Positions 10,915-19,549 of a DNA stretch of 64,000 nt are shown here, one piece after another (the stretch's first letter is position 1; each line of letters begins with the position of its first letter). A program made the position numbers and the translations under genes. The stretch spans positions 620,001 through 684,000 of the forward strand of contig NZ_JARZHF010000001.1 in NCBI RefSeq assembly GCF_029891575.1. Reading direction: 5' to 3'. The DNA is from Salipaludibacillus daqingensis. Lineage in GTDB: Bacteria; Bacillota; Bacilli; Bacillales; Salisediminibacteriaceae. A model generated the notes under the pieces. It was not told the origin of the DNA and did not search any database. It saw only the letters and a list, made by a program, of their open reading frames with translations.

Positions 10915-11661
10915 ATGGAACTAATGAGTATTTTTGTAATAAATGAATTTACGTTTCTATCACTATGGATTGCACTATTTGCGGGAGTTGTTTCTTTTCT
11001 ATCGCCCTGTGTATTTCCTTTAGTACCAGCTTACGTCGCTCAACTGACTGGTAGTGGTATATCAGATAATCAAGTTATAGCAGATCGTAAACTTATTTTT
11101 ACTAGAAGTATCGGATTTATTATTGGATTCACTTCAATCTTTTTAATTTTAGGTGCTTCATCTTCTTTTATTGGAAGTTTCTTTTTTCAAAACCAGAAAC
11201 TATTAGAACAACTTGGAGGCATCATTATCGTGTTATTCGGTCTCCAACTAATGGGTGTATTTAACCTTAACTTTTTAATGAGTGAAAAAAAATTGATGAA
11301 ACCATCTAAATCAACAAGTTTCGGGCGCTCTGTATTGTTTGGTTTCGTTTTTGCAGCGGGCTGGTCGCCATGTATTGGACTAGTATTAGGATCTATCTTA
11401 ACGTTAGCTGCTCAAAATACAAATACTTATGGAGCAATGCTTCTGTTGTTTTTCTATTCTCTCGGTATTGCTATTCCCTTTTTACTCGTAGCAATGATCT
11501 ATTCTAAGTCGATCAATAAAGTTCGAAACATTAACCGCTATTTACCTATTATTCAGAAAACGAGTGGTGCGATTATGATCATCCTCGGTATTATGTTGTT
11601 TTCTGGAATATTTGCTCGCATGGCTGCATATTTATCTCAGTTCATTCCGTTTAGTATTTAA
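10915..11661 (+). CDS. ccdA: CcdA-family transmembrane thiol-disulfide carrier
   Basis: A 248-residue membrane protein of the CcdA/DsbD-beta family, which moves electrons from cytoplasmic thioredoxin to extracytoplasmic thiols. Six or so hydrophobic segments are visible. The two hallmark cysteines are in SFLSPCVFPLVPAY (Cys32) and AGWSPCIGLVLGS (Cys153). GGAGGG precedes the ATG at 10915. No cytochrome c maturation gene (resA, ccsBC) is adjacent, so the partner could be another extracytoplasmic thioredoxin-like protein. It is divergent from pbpF and 59 bases before the M20 peptidase. A second, more distant relative occurs at 54758-55486. Confidence 0.9.
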   Translation: MELMSIFVINEFTFLSLWIALFAGVVSFLSPCVFPLVPAYVAQLTGSGISDNQVIADRKLIFTRSIGFIIGFTSIFLILGASSSFIGSFFFQNQKLLEQLGGIIIVLFGLQLMGVFNLNFLMSEKKLMKPSKSTSFGRSVLFGFVFAAGWSPCIGLVLGSILTLAAQNTNTYGAMLLLFFYSLGIAIPFLLVAMIYSKSINKVRNINRYLPIIQKTSGAIMIILGIMLFSGIFARMAAYLSQFIPFSI

Positions 11662-11720
11662 TCGAATCACTGGATGGTAATATAGTAGTCAGAATAAGAT
11701 GAATTGAAGGGGATGAATAA

Positions 11721-12899
11721 ATGAAGAATCTACTACATGAAAAATTAACGGAATATTATGGAGAAATGATTGATATAAGACGGCATTTGCACCAATACCC
11801 TGAAATATCTTTTGAAGAAGTAGAAACTCCTGCATACATTTCGAGCTATCATAAACAGCTTGGACACGAGGTTCGTGAAAACGTTGGCAGACGAGGTGTT
11901 GTTGCTAAGTTAAAAGGGTCTAAACCTGGCCCTACCGTAGCACTTAGAGCAGATTTCGATGCGTTACCTATACAAGATGCCAAAGATGTCCCATACAAAT
12001 CAAAAGTACCTGGAGCAATGCATGCGTGTGGACATGATGGTCACACGGCACTACTACTCGTTTTAGCAAAAGCGTTAAACGAGATGAAGGAACAATTACA
12101 TGGGGATGTCGTATTCATTCATCAATTTGCTGAAGAATTAGCTCCTGGTGGAGCGAAACCAATGATTGAAGATGGCTGTTTAGATGGCGTTGACGTCATA
12201 TATGGTACACATTTATGGGCAACAACACCCTTAGGTAAAATTGAGTATAATGAAGGTCCACTTATGGCTGCTGCAGATCGATTTCAAATTACCGTTCAAG
12301 GTAAAGGCGGTCACGGTGCTCAACCTCATTATACGAAAGATGCCATTGTCATAGGTTCGCAAATTGTACAATCTATTCAAAACATTGTTAGTCGAAGAGT
12401 CGATCCGATGGAACCTGCTGTCATTAGTTTTGGTTCTTTCAAGTCATTAAATGCGTTTAATGTTATTGCTGATAAAGCAGAACTTGAAGGAACCGTTAGA
12501 ACATTTAGTGAAGACATCCAACAACAAATTCAAAATGATATGAAAGAAGTTGTGCAGGGAGTTGCAGCGAGCTTCGGTGCTAAAGCAACATTTGAATATT
12601 TCCCAGGATATCCTGCAGTCATCAACCATGAAAAGGAAGCAAAATTCTTGCATAAAGTTGCAGAAAATTCTCTTGGAATTGAGGAAGTAGAACACACAAG
12701 ACCTCAAATGGGCGGGGAAGACTTTAGCTATTACCTTCGTACCGTTAAGGGAGCTTTTTTCTTTACAGGAGCACAAAATCCTGAATGGGACATTGCATAC
12801 CCTCATCATCATCCAAATTTTGATATTGATGAGCGTGCCATGCTAAAAGGAGCAACCATTTTAGGCAACATTGTCTTAAGCACTTTCGAAGGCAATTAA
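11721..12899 (+). CDS. yhaA: M20-family N-acyl amino acid amidohydrolase (YhaA-like)
   Basis: A 392-residue metal-dependent amidohydrolase of the M20D group, which removes acyl groups from amino acids or cleaves small amide conjugates in the cytoplasm. Metal-site motifs are MHACGHDGHTA (100-110), RADFDALP (76-83) and the catalytic Glu-Glu near 139-140 in QFAEELAPGG; HPNFDIDERAM near the end supplies a further ligand. A dimerisation-lid domain occupies about 180-295. In B. subtilis yhaA follows ecsABC; here the gene lies in the same neighbourhood but on the opposite strand, beyond the DUF4397/sortase pair. The natural substrate cannot be read from the sequence. Confidence 0.88.
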   Translation: MKNLLHEKLTEYYGEMIDIRRHLHQYPEISFEEVETPAYISSYHKQLGHEVRENVGRRGVVAKLKGSKPGPTVALRADFDALPIQDAKDVPYKSKVPGAMHACGHDGHTALLLVLAKALNEMKEQLHGDVVFIHQFAEELAPGGAKPMIEDGCLDGVDVIYGTHLWATTPLGKIEYNEGPLMAAADRFQITVQGKGGHGAQPHYTKDAIVIGSQIVQSIQNIVSRRVDPMEPAVISFGSFKSLNAFNVIADKAELEGTVRTFSEDIQQQIQNDMKEVVQGVAASFGAKATFEYFPGYPAVINHEKEAKFLHKVAENSLGIEEVEHTRPQMGGEDFSYYLRTVKGAFFFTGAQNPEWDIAYPHHHPNFDIDERAMLKGATILGNIVLSTFEGN

Positions 12900-12937
12900 A
12901 AAAAATTCTTTTGATAATTTTTAAAATTCATTGATAT

Positions 12938-12976
12938 AACTTGACTTGGAATGATAGTTCCCAAGTCAAGTTTTTT
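12938..12976 (+). terminator. Intrinsic terminator after the M20 amidohydrolase gene
   Basis: AACTTGACTTGG pairs perfectly with CCAAGTCAAGTT (12 bp) and is followed by TTTTTC. Confidence 0.85.
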
Positions 12977-13073
12977 CGTTATATATCATTTTAAATTTCC
13001 TATACATAATTATCCAATAAAACGTTCAACCTATTCTTGTATGAAAATAATTATTATAAGGAGATGAAAAGAA

Positions 13074-13898
13074 ATGAGCAAAAGAAAGATTATGTTAAAC
13101 ATTCTCACCGTACTATTTGTTCTATTCACGTTTGCACAGGTGGGACATGCTGACGGAAATGATGATGGAATGGTCCGCCTCCTTCATGCCTCTCCAGATG
13201 CTCCAGAAGTTAATATCTCAGTAAATGGTGATACAGTAGTTGAGGGGTTGGATTTCAAAACGGCCACCGATTATTTATACTTAGCACCAGGAGAATACAC
13301 TGTCGAAATTTTTCCTACAGAGGATGACAGTGAACCGGTTTTAACAACAACCCTTGCGATTGAATCTAGTCAAGCTTACACAGTAGCAGCAGTTAATCAA
13401 TTAGAAAATTTAGATGTGAAAGTAATAAAAGATAAAACGACGACAGAAGAAGGAATGACATCTGTGCGTGTTGGACATCTATCACCTGATGCACCGAGTG
13501 TCGATGTTTTAGCCAATGGGAATGTAGTGTTTTCTGATGCTTCCTACTTAGATGTGACAGATTATGAAGATCTATCACCTGGTACCGTTGATTTAGATGT
13601 GAACGTTTCAGGGTCAGATGATACTGTATTATCTTTAGAACAAACAGAACTTGAAGCGAATACACTATATAGCGTTTTTGCAGTAGGTTTAGCTGAAGGT
13701 GAACCTTCATTAGATGCGGTTGTTTTAGCAGATCCATCTATGGAACGCATCCCTGATGAAATGCCTGCAACCGGAATGGGAGGAACTCAAAATTACAAGG
13801 AAGACTCCACTATCTTAGGCGGGTTCTTAATGATTTTCATTGCATTAACATCAGTATTTTTGTTATTTCGTCAACAGCCATGGAATAAACAATCGTAG
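13074..13898 (+). CDS. DUF4397 surface protein with sortase-type anchor
   Basis: A 274-residue secreted protein. It has a signal peptide (about 1-27, charged MSKRKIM then hydrophobic, cleavage near GHA). Two DUF4397 repeats follow: the first starts at VRLLHASPDAPEVNISVNG, the second at VRVGHLSPDAPSVDVLANG. Then come MPATG (230-234), a hydrophobic segment (about 247-265) and a short charged tail. The MPATG-membrane-charge arrangement is a variant LPXTG cell-wall sorting signal. The protein is acidic. GGAG lies upstream of ATG 13074. The next gene, overlapping its end, is a sortase, which is the likely anchoring enzyme. Function beyond a surface role is unknown. Confidence 0.85.
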   Translation: MSKRKIMLNILTVLFVLFTFAQVGHADGNDDGMVRLLHASPDAPEVNISVNGDTVVEGLDFKTATDYLYLAPGEYTVEIFPTEDDSEPVLTTTLAIESSQAYTVAAVNQLENLDVKVIKDKTTTEEGMTSVRVGHLSPDAPSVDVLANGNVVFSDASYLDVTDYEDLSPGTVDLDVNVSGSDDTVLSLEQTELEANTLYSVFAVGLAEGEPSLDAVVLADPSMERIPDEMPATGMGGTQNYKEDSTILGGFLMIFIALTSVFLLFRQQPWNKQS

Positions 13899-14433
13899 AT
13901 GGCAGATTATCCTTCTTGTATTTTTACTATCAAGTTCAGATAGTGTTTTTTCACAAGATATAACAGAGGGGTATACGGGGCTCAGTCCTACTTCCATTCA
14001 TATACCGAAAATTAATCTACATGCACCTGTACAATCATTGAGCTTTAATCAAGAAGGCGATTTAGAACTTCCATCAACAAGCGATTCAGCGGTTTGGTAC
14101 ACAAACACCTCAAAACCTGGGGCGATAGGGAACGCTGTTATTGCAGGCCATGTAGATGACCTAACTGGTCCGGCCATTTTTTATGAATTACACGAATTGT
14201 TAATCGGAGACCATATTATCGTGGAAGGTGAAAATGGCGATTCCTATGTTTTTGAAGTGGCCGCTATCGAATCTTATCCTAGAAATGCAGCACCAATATC
14301 TGAAATATTCGGCTCTGCTAGTGAACCAAAACTTAACTTAATCACATGTCATGGCGTATTTAACCAGAAATTAAAAACTCATGAAGAAAGACTCGTTATC
14401 TATACAAAGTTACTAAAGAATCTTTCAAACTAA
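13885..14433 (+). CDS. Class F-like sortase, start codon not canonical
   Basis: Transpeptidase expected to cut an LPXTG-like signal and attach the protein to the wall. Catalytic residues are visible: His89 in AGHVDD, Cys155 in LITCHGVF and Arg169 in HEERLVIYTK (numbered from the start used here). The beta-strand HIPKINLHAPV, needed for the fold, lies upstream of the first TTG codon (14038), so the gene must begin earlier. The frame is open from 13849 and encodes NNRRWQIILLVFLLSSS, a good signal anchor, but contains no ATG, GTG or TTG. The coordinate given takes ATA at 13885 as a possible start; ATT at 13906 or a lost ATG are alternatives. It overlaps the DUF4397 gene by 14 bases. Confidence 0.75.
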   Translation: MNNRRWQIILLVFLLSSSDSVFSQDITEGYTGLSPTSIHIPKINLHAPVQSLSFNQEGDLELPSTSDSAVWYTNTSKPGAIGNAVIAGHVDDLTGPAIFYELHELLIGDHIIVEGENGDSYVFEVAAIESYPRNAAPISEIFGSASEPKLNLITCHGVFNQKLKTHEERLVIYTKLLKNLSN

Positions 14434-14584
14434 GTGTGTTTTTTTGACGAATGAAAAGAAGCCGTAAGTATACGATATTACTATCAGAGAAAGCTTTCCT
14501 TCTCTCGCCACCTGTCGCTTTTTTCGAATGGATGATCATATCGTTTATCATGTCAATTTGAGAAAATGACATCTTCATAGCTCA

Positions 14585-14623
14585 AAAAAACGAGTTAGGA
14601 TATTATTCCTGACTCGTTTTTCT
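14585..14623. terminator. Bidirectional terminator between the sortase gene and ecsC
   Basis: AAAACGAGT... pairs with ...ACTCGTTTT to give a stem of about 14 bp including one G-T pair, with A-runs on the left and T-runs on the right, so it can serve both convergent genes. Confidence 0.8.
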
Positions 14624-14710
14624 AGATTTTTTCGCACGGTTAAAGCTTATTTTTGATTTTGAGAAACGACAACAGATGCAAATTAAAAATGTCTTTCGAG
14701 ACAAGGTTTT

Positions 14711-15439
14711 TTACTGCTTTAGTAGACGATGTCGATAACAATTTTTTGCTTGGTAAGCTAGGATATCCAAATAATGATAGTTTGCTGTTGCGCCAACGAT
14801 CGCACCAAAACCTGGTATCAACTGTAACGTTTTTGGTAAATCAATAAAATCTCGGTATTCAAGTTGAAACGTTTTCCAGTCTAGTTCATCTAGGTGAGTA
14901 AACCTACCATTAGTTTCTTTTCTCTTTTCCCACTGGATGATTTCATGAAAGATTTGCTTTTTCTTCTCTTCACGAGAAAATGCAAGTTGAAATACGGACA
15001 GAAGAAATAACCTCTCTCCCATTTCGTCCGAATCAAAGCCATAAATTCTAGCAGCTTCGAATAAAAACTTCATTTTAATATTTAGTAATAATGGAAAATC
15101 TGCTAAACCGAAAGCTATACCACCAAATCCAGTCCCAGCCCCTTCAAGAGCAGCTGTTCTTTTGTACATATAAATTCGTTTATCCAAAATATTTTCACGT
15201 TCTTCCAACGATTCATCAATTAGTCTTTCTTGGTTAGATAAATAATCACTACTAGCTAACGTCGCTCTCACCATTTGTTTAATGCTTTCTGTAACCACAT
15301 TGTGGACTTTATTAGGAATTTTTTCATTTAGTTTGTTTTGCCAACGTTTACTCACTTTCGCAGGCATGGATGGAGAACGAAGTGTTTTATACTCCCAGCG
15401 TGACAGTTCCCGCTCAACCCTGTCTATATAATTACTCAT
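14711..15439 (-). CDS. ecsC: EcsC family protein
   Basis: Third gene of ecsABC. The 242-residue protein carries the EcsC-family core: charged N-terminal helices, the glycine-rich GAGTGFGGIAFGLADFPLLL segment, and a second glycine-rich piece near the C-terminus (LIPGFGAIVGATANYHYLD). Its biochemical role is unknown. In B. subtilis ecsA and ecsB mutants have the strong secretion and competence defects, while ecsC loss is mild. GGAGG lies before ATG 15439, and the gene follows ecsB after 41 bases. Confidence 0.88.
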   Translation of the reverse strand: MSNYIDRVERELSRWEYKTLRSPSMPAKVSKRWQNKLNEKIPNKVHNVVTESIKQMVRATLASSDYLSNQERLIDESLEERENILDKRIYMYKRTAALEGAGTGFGGIAFGLADFPLLLNIKMKFLFEAARIYGFDSDEMGERLFLLSVFQLAFSREEKKKQIFHEIIQWEKRKETNGRFTHLDELDWKTFQLEYRDFIDLPKTLQLIPGFGAIVGATANYHYLDILAYQAKNCYRHRLLKQ

Positions 15440-15480
15440 AGAAGTTGTTCCTCCCTTCCTTACATCCTACGATAAGGGGA

Positions 15481-16698
15481 TCAAGAGGTTTCGTATTTTT
15501 TTAATAACCTAACCTGAACTTGATAAACGTAAACTCCTAATGAAAGGATTAAAATAATGAAGCCATCCATTAAACCATAAGATATAACGGCAACAATGGA
15601 AAAAACAACCGATTGCAAAGTCCCTAGTACAGCCATCCAAAACTGATGACCTTTGAATTTATTATCCGTTTTCACTGGATAAAGTTCGATCATCTGACTT
15701 GTATCATAATGGTTTTTTAACGTTTCAATTTGTAAAGCTGTCATATATGCAAATAACACGGCAATAAACCACCGTCCCCAGTCTATTTCTACGATAGAAA
15801 GGAAGAGCCCTCCAATAAAAGTTAGTCGGATAAAAATTCCAAAGTAATCATTCGATCTCATGAAAGACCTGGCAAATATATAGTGATACACTTTGTCACT
15901 ATTAAAGCCGACCATTTTATAAACAGGATTCAACCAACGTCGAAACTTCACTTTTGATTTTAAACTAGGTACATCAGTGAAACTGTTAGCAATACGGTAA
16001 AATGTCATCACCGTCTGATTTTCAATCTCTACAAGCCTCTCCCACTTCAAACTATACATGCGAGCAAACTTCCGATAATAGCCAATATAAAAAATGGTGA
16101 ATAGGATTCCTATTGCCCCAATCAACCAAATAGATTGATGAGAAAAAAGCGCATAAACCGCAACTGCATTTAAACCAAAACGCATAAATGTGTGATTCAA
16201 GTATTGGGTCTTATCAAGAATCCGTTGTTCTTGAAAACTCGTCGCTAAATTCCATAACTTAAGTGTACTTAACAATATTAAAATCACAATTAACGAACTT
16301 CCTGCTTCGTTAATTCGATCGAAAAACAACGGAGCTAACAAAAGCAAACTTAAAGATAACCAAAACGTTTCCATCATCCAACTATATTTGATGGAAGATC
16401 GAATATAACCTCCCAGTTTACCTTCTATAGGTGTAAGGAAGATTAAATCTCCTTGCTTCATAAATGTTCGAACTCTTCCCCTTGTCGATAACCACGTAAA
16501 CACAAGCGTGAAAAATAAGACGGAAGGGAATGTTTCAGGAAGCCATTGAAGAAACTGACCGTAATAATAACTACCAAAGACAAATAGCAAATAAATTGTA
16601 AATAGAAAACCACTATTTCCTATTAGTCGAAGGTACTTCACGGCCATCGTCCAATAATCACCGCGACGCTTCTCCCATAATTTGATCACATTAGACAT
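15481..16698 (-). CDS. ecsB: EcsB ABC transporter permease
   Basis: Membrane subunit of the Ecs ABC transporter, 405 residues with about eight hydrophobic segments (for example LIGNSGFLFTIYLLFVFGSY and the C-terminal VVFSIVAVISYGLMDGFIIL). In B. subtilis Ecs is needed for normal exoenzyme secretion, intramembrane proteolysis by RasP, competence and sporulation; the transported substrate has not been firmly established there, though related systems export peptides. The start overlaps the end of ecsA by 8 bases, indicating translational coupling. Confidence 0.9.
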   Translation of the reverse strand: MSNVIKLWEKRRGDYWTMAVKYLRLIGNSGFLFTIYLLFVFGSYYYGQFLQWLPETFPSVLFFTLVFTWLSTRGRVRTFMKQGDLIFLTPIEGKLGGYIRSSIKYSWMMETFWLSLSLLLLAPLFFDRINEAGSSLIVILILLSTLKLWNLATSFQEQRILDKTQYLNHTFMRFGLNAVAVYALFSHQSIWLIGAIGILFTIFYIGYYRKFARMYSLKWERLVEIENQTVMTFYRIANSFTDVPSLKSKVKFRRWLNPVYKMVGFNSDKVYHYIFARSFMRSNDYFGIFIRLTFIGGLFLSIVEIDWGRWFIAVLFAYMTALQIETLKNHYDTSQMIELYPVKTDNKFKGHQFWMAVLGTLQSVVFSIVAVISYGLMDGFIILILSLGVYVYQVQVRLLKKYETS

Positions 16699-17437
16699 GA
16701 CGATCTTCCTTTGTCACCTCGACGTAAATATCATCAAGGTCCGAACCAGGCATATTAGCTTGTTCTTGTAACTCCGCTAATGTCCCTTGTAAGATGATTT
16801 TCCCTTGATGAAGGAACAAAAATCGATCACAGTATTTCTCTGCTGTTGCTAAAATATGTGTGGACATTAAAATACCACAACCTTCTTCCCTTAGCGTGAT
16901 CATTCGATCAAGAAAAGATTTAATACCAATTGGATCAAGGCCTACGAATGGTTCGTCGGCAATATATATCGAAGGTTTAATTAAGAAAGCACTCATAATC
17001 ATCACTTTTTGACGCATTCCTTTTGAAAAATGACTAGGAAACCAGTGAGTCATTTTCGTCATTCTAAATTCCTTTAATAAGTTGTCAGCTCTTTCTTTAA
17101 AATCAGTTTCTGATAAACCATAAGCCATAGCCGTCAATTCCAAATGCTCCCATAATGTCATTTCATCATATAATAGAGGCGTTTCAGGGATATATGCTAA
17201 ATTTTGTCTATAATCATTTTTATCTTCAGCCATTGTTTTTCCAAGTAAACGAACTTCTCCATCATGTGGTTCCATCAATCCGAGGATATGTTTAATCGTT
17301 GTACTTTTCCCAGCACCATTTAATCCAATTAACCCAACCATTTCACCAGGTTTAACAGTAAATGAGACGTCATGTAATACAGGTTTACTTTTCTGATATC
17401 CCCCTGATATGTTACGAACATTTAATAATTCAGTCAT
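16691..17437 (-). CDS. ecsA: EcsA ABC transporter ATPase
   Basis: ATP-binding subunit of the Ecs transporter, 248 residues. It contains Walker A GLNGAGKST (38-46), a Q-loop region, the signature-type segment FSKGMRQKVMI, Walker B IYIADEPFVGLD and the H-loop STHILATAEKYCD. The signature is FSKGM rather than LSGGQ, which is common in this subfamily. The reading frame extends to 17521, but ATG at 17437 has GAGGAGG 9 bases upstream and gives the normal EcsA start MTELLNVRN. It is first in ecsABC and divergent from hit, as in B. subtilis. Confidence 0.94.
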   Translation of the reverse strand: MTELLNVRNISGGYQKSKPVLHDVSFTVKPGEMVGLIGLNGAGKSTTIKHILGLMEPHDGEVRLLGKTMAEDKNDYRQNLAYIPETPLLYDEMTLWEHLELTAMAYGLSETDFKERADNLLKEFRMTKMTHWFPSHFSKGMRQKVMIMSAFLIKPSIYIADEPFVGLDPIGIKSFLDRMITLREEGCGILMSTHILATAEKYCDRFLFLHQGKIILQGTLAELQEQANMPGSDLDDIYVEVTKEDRHV

Positions 17438-17608
17438 CGTCTGCAGCCTCCTCTTTTCACATTCAGTTCTTCCATTCTTTACTATATCGAAAACTCGTAT
17501 ACTTGAAAAGCAAACGATCATAAAATATGGTAGGATATAAAGAAGATAAGTCGTCCATACATATATTTTTCATTTTTAACAAATCATTTTATCAAAGAGG
17601 TGATTCCT

Positions 17609-18037
17609 ATGGCTAAAAAAGATGATTGTATTTTTTGTAAGATCGCTGCTGGAGAAATACCATCTGCGAAAGTGTATGAAGATGAACACGTATTAGCTTT
17701 CTTGGATTTGAGTCAGGTAACAAAGGGACATACGTTAGTCATCCCCAAAAATCATGAGGAAAATATTTATGAATTGTCTGAAGAAACGGCGCAAAAACTT
17801 TTTAAAGTCGTCCCGAAAATTGCTAAAGCCATTAAAGAAGCATATAGCCCTATTGGGTTAAACATTCTCAATAATAACGGTGAAGCAGCCGGACAATCTG
17901 TTTTCCATTATCACCTTCACCTTCTTCCTCGTTTTGGAAAAGGAGATGGATTTGGGGCGGTTTGGCATGATCATAGTAGCCAATACTCAAATGATGATTT
18001 ACAAAACATCGCTGAAACGATAAAATCTAATCTTTAA
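17609..18037 (+). CDS. hit: HIT family nucleotide hydrolase
   Basis: Histidine-triad protein of 142 residues that binds or hydrolyses nucleotides such as AMP derivatives; in B. subtilis Hit lies divergent from ecsA, as here. CIFCKIAAGEIP near the N-terminus gives two of the zinc-site cysteines seen in many bacterial HITs. The catalytic motif is FHYHLHLLP (His-x-His-x-His), about residues 96-104. ATG 17609 follows AGAGGTG by 6 bases; the GTG at 17600 lies inside the binding site and is rejected. A terminator follows 12 bases after the stop, so it is monocistronic. Confidence 0.95.
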   Translation: MAKKDDCIFCKIAAGEIPSAKVYEDEHVLAFLDLSQVTKGHTLVIPKNHEENIYELSEETAQKLFKVVPKIAKAIKEAYSPIGLNILNNNGEAAGQSVFHYHLHLLPRFGKGDGFGAVWHDHSSQYSNDDLQNIAETIKSNL

Positions 18038-18049
18038 GGCATGTTATAC

Positions 18050-18085
18050 ATTGTACGAGAAAATTTCTCGTACAATTTTATTTTA
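18050..18085 (+). terminator. Intrinsic terminator after hit
   Basis: ATTGTACGAGAA and TTCTCGTACAAT form a nearly loopless palindrome followed by TTTATTTT. Confidence 0.75.
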
Positions 18086-18091
18086 ATAAAG

Positions 18092-18106
18092 GATTTTCAG
18101 AAAGTT
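18092..18106 (+). promoter_or_regulatory. CodY-box-like motif upstream of serC
   Basis: GATTTTCAGAAAGTT matches 13 of 15 positions of the CodY consensus AATTTTCWGAAAATT and lies about 40 bases before the serC start. CodY represses amino acid synthesis genes when GTP and branched-chain amino acids are plentiful. Such motifs also occur by chance in AT-rich DNA. Confidence 0.4.
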
Positions 18107-18147
18107 TAGAGAAATTGTTAAAGAATCTAACTAGGAGGTTTTGTAAC

Positions 18148-19233
18148 GTGACAACTGTTTATAATTTCAATGCTGGACCAAGTTCTATTCCAGCCCCCGT
18201 TTTAAGAAAGGCGAAAGAAGAAATGTTCAACTTTGAGCAATCAAGTATGGCCGTGATGGAAATGAGCCATCGAAGTCCTCTGTATGAAAAAATCCATTTT
18301 GGTGCTATGAACAAGCTGAGAGATATTTATGAAATTCCTGAGGAATATGAAATTTTATTTTTACAAGGCGGCGCTAGTCTTCAATTCTCGATGGTGCCAT
18401 TAAATTTTCTTGATAAAAACCAAACAGCAAGTTATGTGTTAACAGGGTCTTGGTCAGAAAAAGCTTTAAAGGAAGCTAGTGCATTAGGAAATGTTCATAC
18501 ATTATCTAGTTCAAAGGATAGTCAATACAGATGTATTCCTCCTACCGATTATTCAGACTTACCTGAAAATACAGCTTATGTGCATTTAACGTCCAATAAT
18601 ACCATTTTCGGAACGCAGTGGCCAACATTTCCAAAAAAGAAAAACGTCCCTGTTATCGTCGATATGTCAAGTGACGTTCTTAGTAGAAACATCCCTTGGG
18701 AAGATTTAGATATGGTTTATGCAGGTGCTCAAAAAAATGCAGGCATGTCAGGAGTCACTCTTGTAATCATAAGAAAGACACTCCTTGAAAAGGCAAATAC
18801 TCAACTTCCTCCGTCTCTTTCATACAAGCAGCATGCCAAAAGTGATTCGCTATATAACACACCTCCTACGGCTGCAGTCTATATAACTGGTCTCGTCGCC
18901 GAGTGGATTGCCGAATGTGGTGGAGTAACTGAAATGGCACGACGAGCAGAAGAGAAAGCAGCGATGATTTACAATGCCATCGATAAATCTAATGGTTTCT
19001 TCACTGGTCACGCAGACGCATCTTCTCGTTCTCTTATGAACATAACGTTCCGCTTAGAAAATGAAGAACTTGAGAAACTGTTTTTAAATGAAGCGAAAGA
19101 AGCTGGTTTTGTCGGTTTAAATGGTCACCGCTCTGTTGGTGGATGTCGAGTATCTAATTATAATGCCGTACCTTTAAAACATGTGGAAATTCTTCGCGAT
19201 TTCATGGTCACGTTCATGGAAAAACATATCTAA
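18148..19233 (+). CDS. serC: SerC phosphoserine aminotransferase
   Basis: PLP enzyme that converts 3-phosphohydroxypyruvate and glutamate to O-phosphoserine and 2-oxoglutarate in serine synthesis. The 361 residues begin MTTVYNFNAGPSSIP, a strong SerC signature. QGGASLQFSMVPLNF is the substrate loop and AGAQKNAGMSG carries the PLP lysine (Lys196). The C-terminus GLNGHRSVGGCRVS matches the family. The frame opens at 18115, but GTG at 18148 has AGGAGG 9 bases upstream and gives the proper N-terminus. A CodY-like motif upstream suggests nutritional control. Confidence 0.96.
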   Translation: MTTVYNFNAGPSSIPAPVLRKAKEEMFNFEQSSMAVMEMSHRSPLYEKIHFGAMNKLRDIYEIPEEYEILFLQGGASLQFSMVPLNFLDKNQTASYVLTGSWSEKALKEASALGNVHTLSSSKDSQYRCIPPTDYSDLPENTAYVHLTSNNTIFGTQWPTFPKKKNVPVIVDMSSDVLSRNIPWEDLDMVYAGAQKNAGMSGVTLVIIRKTLLEKANTQLPPSLSYKQHAKSDSLYNTPPTAAVYITGLVAEWIAECGGVTEMARRAEEKAAMIYNAIDKSNGFFTGHADASSRSLMNITFRLENEELEKLFLNEAKEAGFVGLNGHRSVGGCRVSNYNAVPLKHVEILRDFMVTFMEKHI

Positions 19234-19326
19234 GAGCTAAACGATGAATTTTTAACATTATAAAAGAACTTTAGTTTTCTATAATATTATTATTTCTAAT
19301 TAAAATAATACTCTCTGCATTATTCC

Positions 19327-19377
19327 ATGCACCTTTTGATACCTAATAATCCTTAGATATCAAAGGTGCATTTTCTA
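19327..19377 (+). terminator. Intrinsic terminator after serC
   Basis: TGCACCTTTTGATA pairs with TATCAAAGGTGCA (13 bp, one bulge) across a 16-base loop and is followed by TTTTC. Confidence 0.75.
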
Positions 19378-19480
19378 TTCTGTTGCTTTTTCTCATTTTG
19401 ACTAATTATATTTTAGAGAATAATTACGACTACTACAGCTTTATAATATAAATTAATGCTATCTAAAATAAAATAAGGTA

Positions 19481-19495
19481 AGTTTTCAGAAAATA
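19481..19495 (+). promoter_or_regulatory. CodY box upstream of the scoC promoter
   Basis: AGTTTTCAGAAAATA matches 13 of 15 positions of the CodY consensus and ends 11 bases before the predicted -35 element. In B. subtilis CodY is known to repress scoC, which supports the call. Confidence 0.6.
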
Positions 19496-19498
19496 CAG

Positions 19499-19549
19499 AA
19501 ATGATATTGAGTATGAAACAAATATTATGTTATGATGTTAATATCATTT
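19499..19549 (+). promoter_or_regulatory. scoC promoter inside an inverted repeat operator
   Basis: TTGAGT (19507-19512) and TATGAT (19531-19536), spaced by 18 bases, resemble a sigma-A promoter. The perfect 10-base arms AAATGATATT (19499-19508) and AATATCATTT (19540-19549) surround it. AATATTATG between them resembles the ScoC recognition pattern RATANTATY, so autoregulation is possible. The promoter assignment is by eye. Confidence 0.5.

Noticed and set aside
14038-14433. Short sortase starting at TTG 14038
   Set aside because: It would lose the signal anchor and the first core strand (HIPKINLHAPV), which are encoded just upstream in the same open frame.
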